In this document: positions 63,053-64,000 of the stretch, piece after piece
Layout: each line of letters opens with the position of its first letter
How positions within the stretch are numbered: the stretch's first letter is position 1
From: Mesorhizobium sp. C432A
GTDB taxonomy: Bacteria; Pseudomonadota; Alphaproteobacteria; Rhizobiales; Rhizobiaceae
Direction of reading: 5' to 3'
Length of the DNA: 64,000 nt
Assembly: GCF_030323145.1 (NCBI RefSeq)
Contig: NZ_CP100470.1
Location: 5,621,001 to 5,685,000 of the forward strand
Position numbers and translations under genes: made by a program
The notes under the pieces: generated by a model
What the model was told of the DNA's origin: nothing
Database searches by the model: none
The model's input: only the letters and a program-made list of their open reading frames with translations

Positions 63053-64000
63053 TCAGCGCTCGAAGGCGTCGAGCATGCGGTACCAGGCGATCGTCGCGGC
63101 GACGCCGATCTGGCGAAAGGCGTGGAACGGAATCGGCCGGATCGGCGACAGCGGGAACGGCAATTGCGCTGCCTCACCGTTTGCCAAATAGCCCGCCATG
63201 CGTTTTCCCAGCGCGGTCATCAGGCCGACGCCCCTGCCCTGGCAACCGACCACGGCGAGCAGGCCCTTTTCAGGTTCGTGGATGTGCGGCAGATGATCCG
63301 GCGTCATCGCCACGCGACCGAACCAGCGCTTCTCGATGACGACATCGGAGAGCGCCGGATAAAGCCGCACCAGCGCGCGCTGCAGATGCGCCCAGTCGGC
63401 CTCGCTCCTCGGCCGCGCCATGCGGCCGCGGCCGCCAAGCACCAGATGGCCGTCGGTTGTTTTGCGGTAGTAGACGAGAATGCGCCTGGAGTCGGACACC
63501 GCCTGCCCTTCCGGCAGGATCGTCGCCGCAAGGTTGGATGACAGCGGCGCGGTCGCGACCTGGAAGGAATGCAGCGGCACGATCGTTTCCGCGAGGCCCG
63601 GAAGCAGTCCATCGGTATAGGCGTTCGTCGCCAGGACAACCGCTTTCGCCCGCACCTCGGCGCCGCTTTCGGTTGAGACACGCCAAAGGCCGGCCTCCTT
63701 GCGGAGTTTCACCACCTTCTGCCGCTCGGCAATGCTGGCGCCGGCGGCGGCGGCGATGCGCGCCAGTTCCACTGTATAGGCGAGCGGATCGATGATGCCG
63801 GCGCGGCGGTCGAGCCAGCCGCCGAGATAGCCTTGCGCGCCGGTCATAGCGGCGATCTCGCTTTCATTCAGAAGCCGGACATCGGCGCCACGCGCCCGCC
63901 ATTGACGATCCCTGTTCGCCGCCGCTTTCAATGCGGTTTCGGTATGCGCGGCCTGGATCCAGCCATTGCGGGTGAACGGCACCGCCAGCTTTTCGTCTTG
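63053..64000 (-). CDS. FAD-dependent oxidoreductase, DadA/PuuB-like (partial, 5' end outside the window)
   Basis: 316 residues of the C-terminal part; the frame is open at the right edge, so the N-terminal FAD-binding motif lies outside. Typical features are GGWLDRRAGIIDPLAYTVEL and AKAVVLATNAYTDGLLPGLA. RILVYYRKTTDGHLVLGGRG and the C-terminal GCQGRGVGLMTALGKRMAGY bind FAD in glycine-oxidase-like enzymes. The family includes gamma-glutamylputrescine oxidase and D-amino acid dehydrogenases. Its place next to a polyamine transporter and a PuuR-like regulator makes a polyamine-related substrate likely, but not proved. Confidence 0.85.
   Translation of the reverse strand, partial: QDEKLAVPFTRNGWIQAAHTETALKAAANRDRQWRARGADVRLLNESEIAAMTGAQGYLGGWLDRRAGIIDPLAYTVELARIAAAAGASIAERQKVVKLRKEAGLWRVSTESGAEVRAKAVVLATNAYTDGLLPGLAETIVPLHSFQVATAPLSSNLAATILPEGQAVSDSRRILVYYRKTTDGHLVLGGRGRMARPRSEADWAHLQRALVRLYPALSDVVIEKRWFGRVAMTPDHLPHIHEPEKGLLAVVGCQGRGVGLMTALGKRMAGYLANGEAAQLPFPLSPIRPIPFHAFRQIGVAATIAWYRMLDAFER

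Overview
The window reads as chromosomal DNA of a GC-rich alphaproteobacterium of the Rhizobiales, most likely Mesorhizobium or a close relative. Support: a BacA/SbmA-type peptide transporter, a BioR/BioY biotin pair with TTATCTATAA boxes, an F0 ATP synthase operon separate from F1 with both b and b' subunits, class II split glycyl-tRNA synthetase (glyQ, glyS), and many dispersed palindromic repeats between genes. No rRNA, tRNA, CRISPR array, prophage or plasmid function was seen. Most of the window is housekeeping sequence; the accessory material is repeats, two insertion sequences and a small nuclease gene.

Layout. 0.2-9.4 kb: a putative methanethiol S-methyltransferase divergent from a TetR regulator with two matching operators, a CbpA-type DnaJ, a small lipoprotein, pdxH, a crotonase plus acyl-CoA dehydrogenase pair, a secreted GH25 lysozyme and purD. 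9.5-16 kb: a PhyH-type dioxygenase divergent from a LysR regulator, ubiA, a DUF6101 protein, an FAD-linked 2-hydroxyacid dehydrogenase and a Sua5-type threonylcarbamoyl-AMP synthase. 16-22 kb: two small exported proteins, then glyS, a DUF559 nuclease gene and glyQ. Here the glyS 5' end is repeated four times in tandem and an intergenic-type repeat sits in frame inside glyS. 22-31.7 kb: a GNAT enzyme, a long TPR protein, DUF1284, bioY, an IS5-family element, bioR, a polyprenyl diphosphate synthase, then a plus-strand run (DUF2007, methyltransferase, S49 peptidase, small membrane protein). 31.7-37.5 kb: ispE-moaB, GFA protein, a second PhyH-like protein, short glycosyltransferase, radical SAM protein, rnhB. 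37.8-40.5 kb: atpI-atpB-atpE-atpF'-atpF on the minus strand. 40.7-50.6 kb: SleB-type hydrolase, MFS/LysR pair, an IS256-family element with an exact 9-bp target duplication, der, a YfgM-like protein, a polysaccharide deacetylase and bacA. 50.7-58 kb: a YbfB-type MFS carrier, DUF1127-like/LysR pair, M29 aminopeptidase, DUF488, ArsC-like protein, ArsR-SRPBCC operon, SnoaL-like protein, a YedK/HMCES protein and a zinc-ribbon protein. 58-64 kb: a polyamine-type ABC transporter with an XRE-cupin regulator and the 3' part of a DadA-like oxidase.

Most unusual region: between glyQ and glyS. Four consecutive glyS start segments encode nearly the same 16-residue peptide but differ from one another mainly at synonymous positions, while the linkers between them are almost identical. 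Each upstream copy ends in a TGATG stop/start overlap with the next, and an intact DUF559 (Vsr-like) nuclease gene lies just upstream. I read this as a possible trace of a nuclease-driven element that repeatedly hit and recoded the start of an essential gene; that is inference. The second theme is a family of composite palindromic repeats: one copy lies inside glyS and two others have each been hit by a different IS element.

Start codons were chosen from ribosome-binding sites and family patterns by eye. Gene names rest on motif recognition without database searches.
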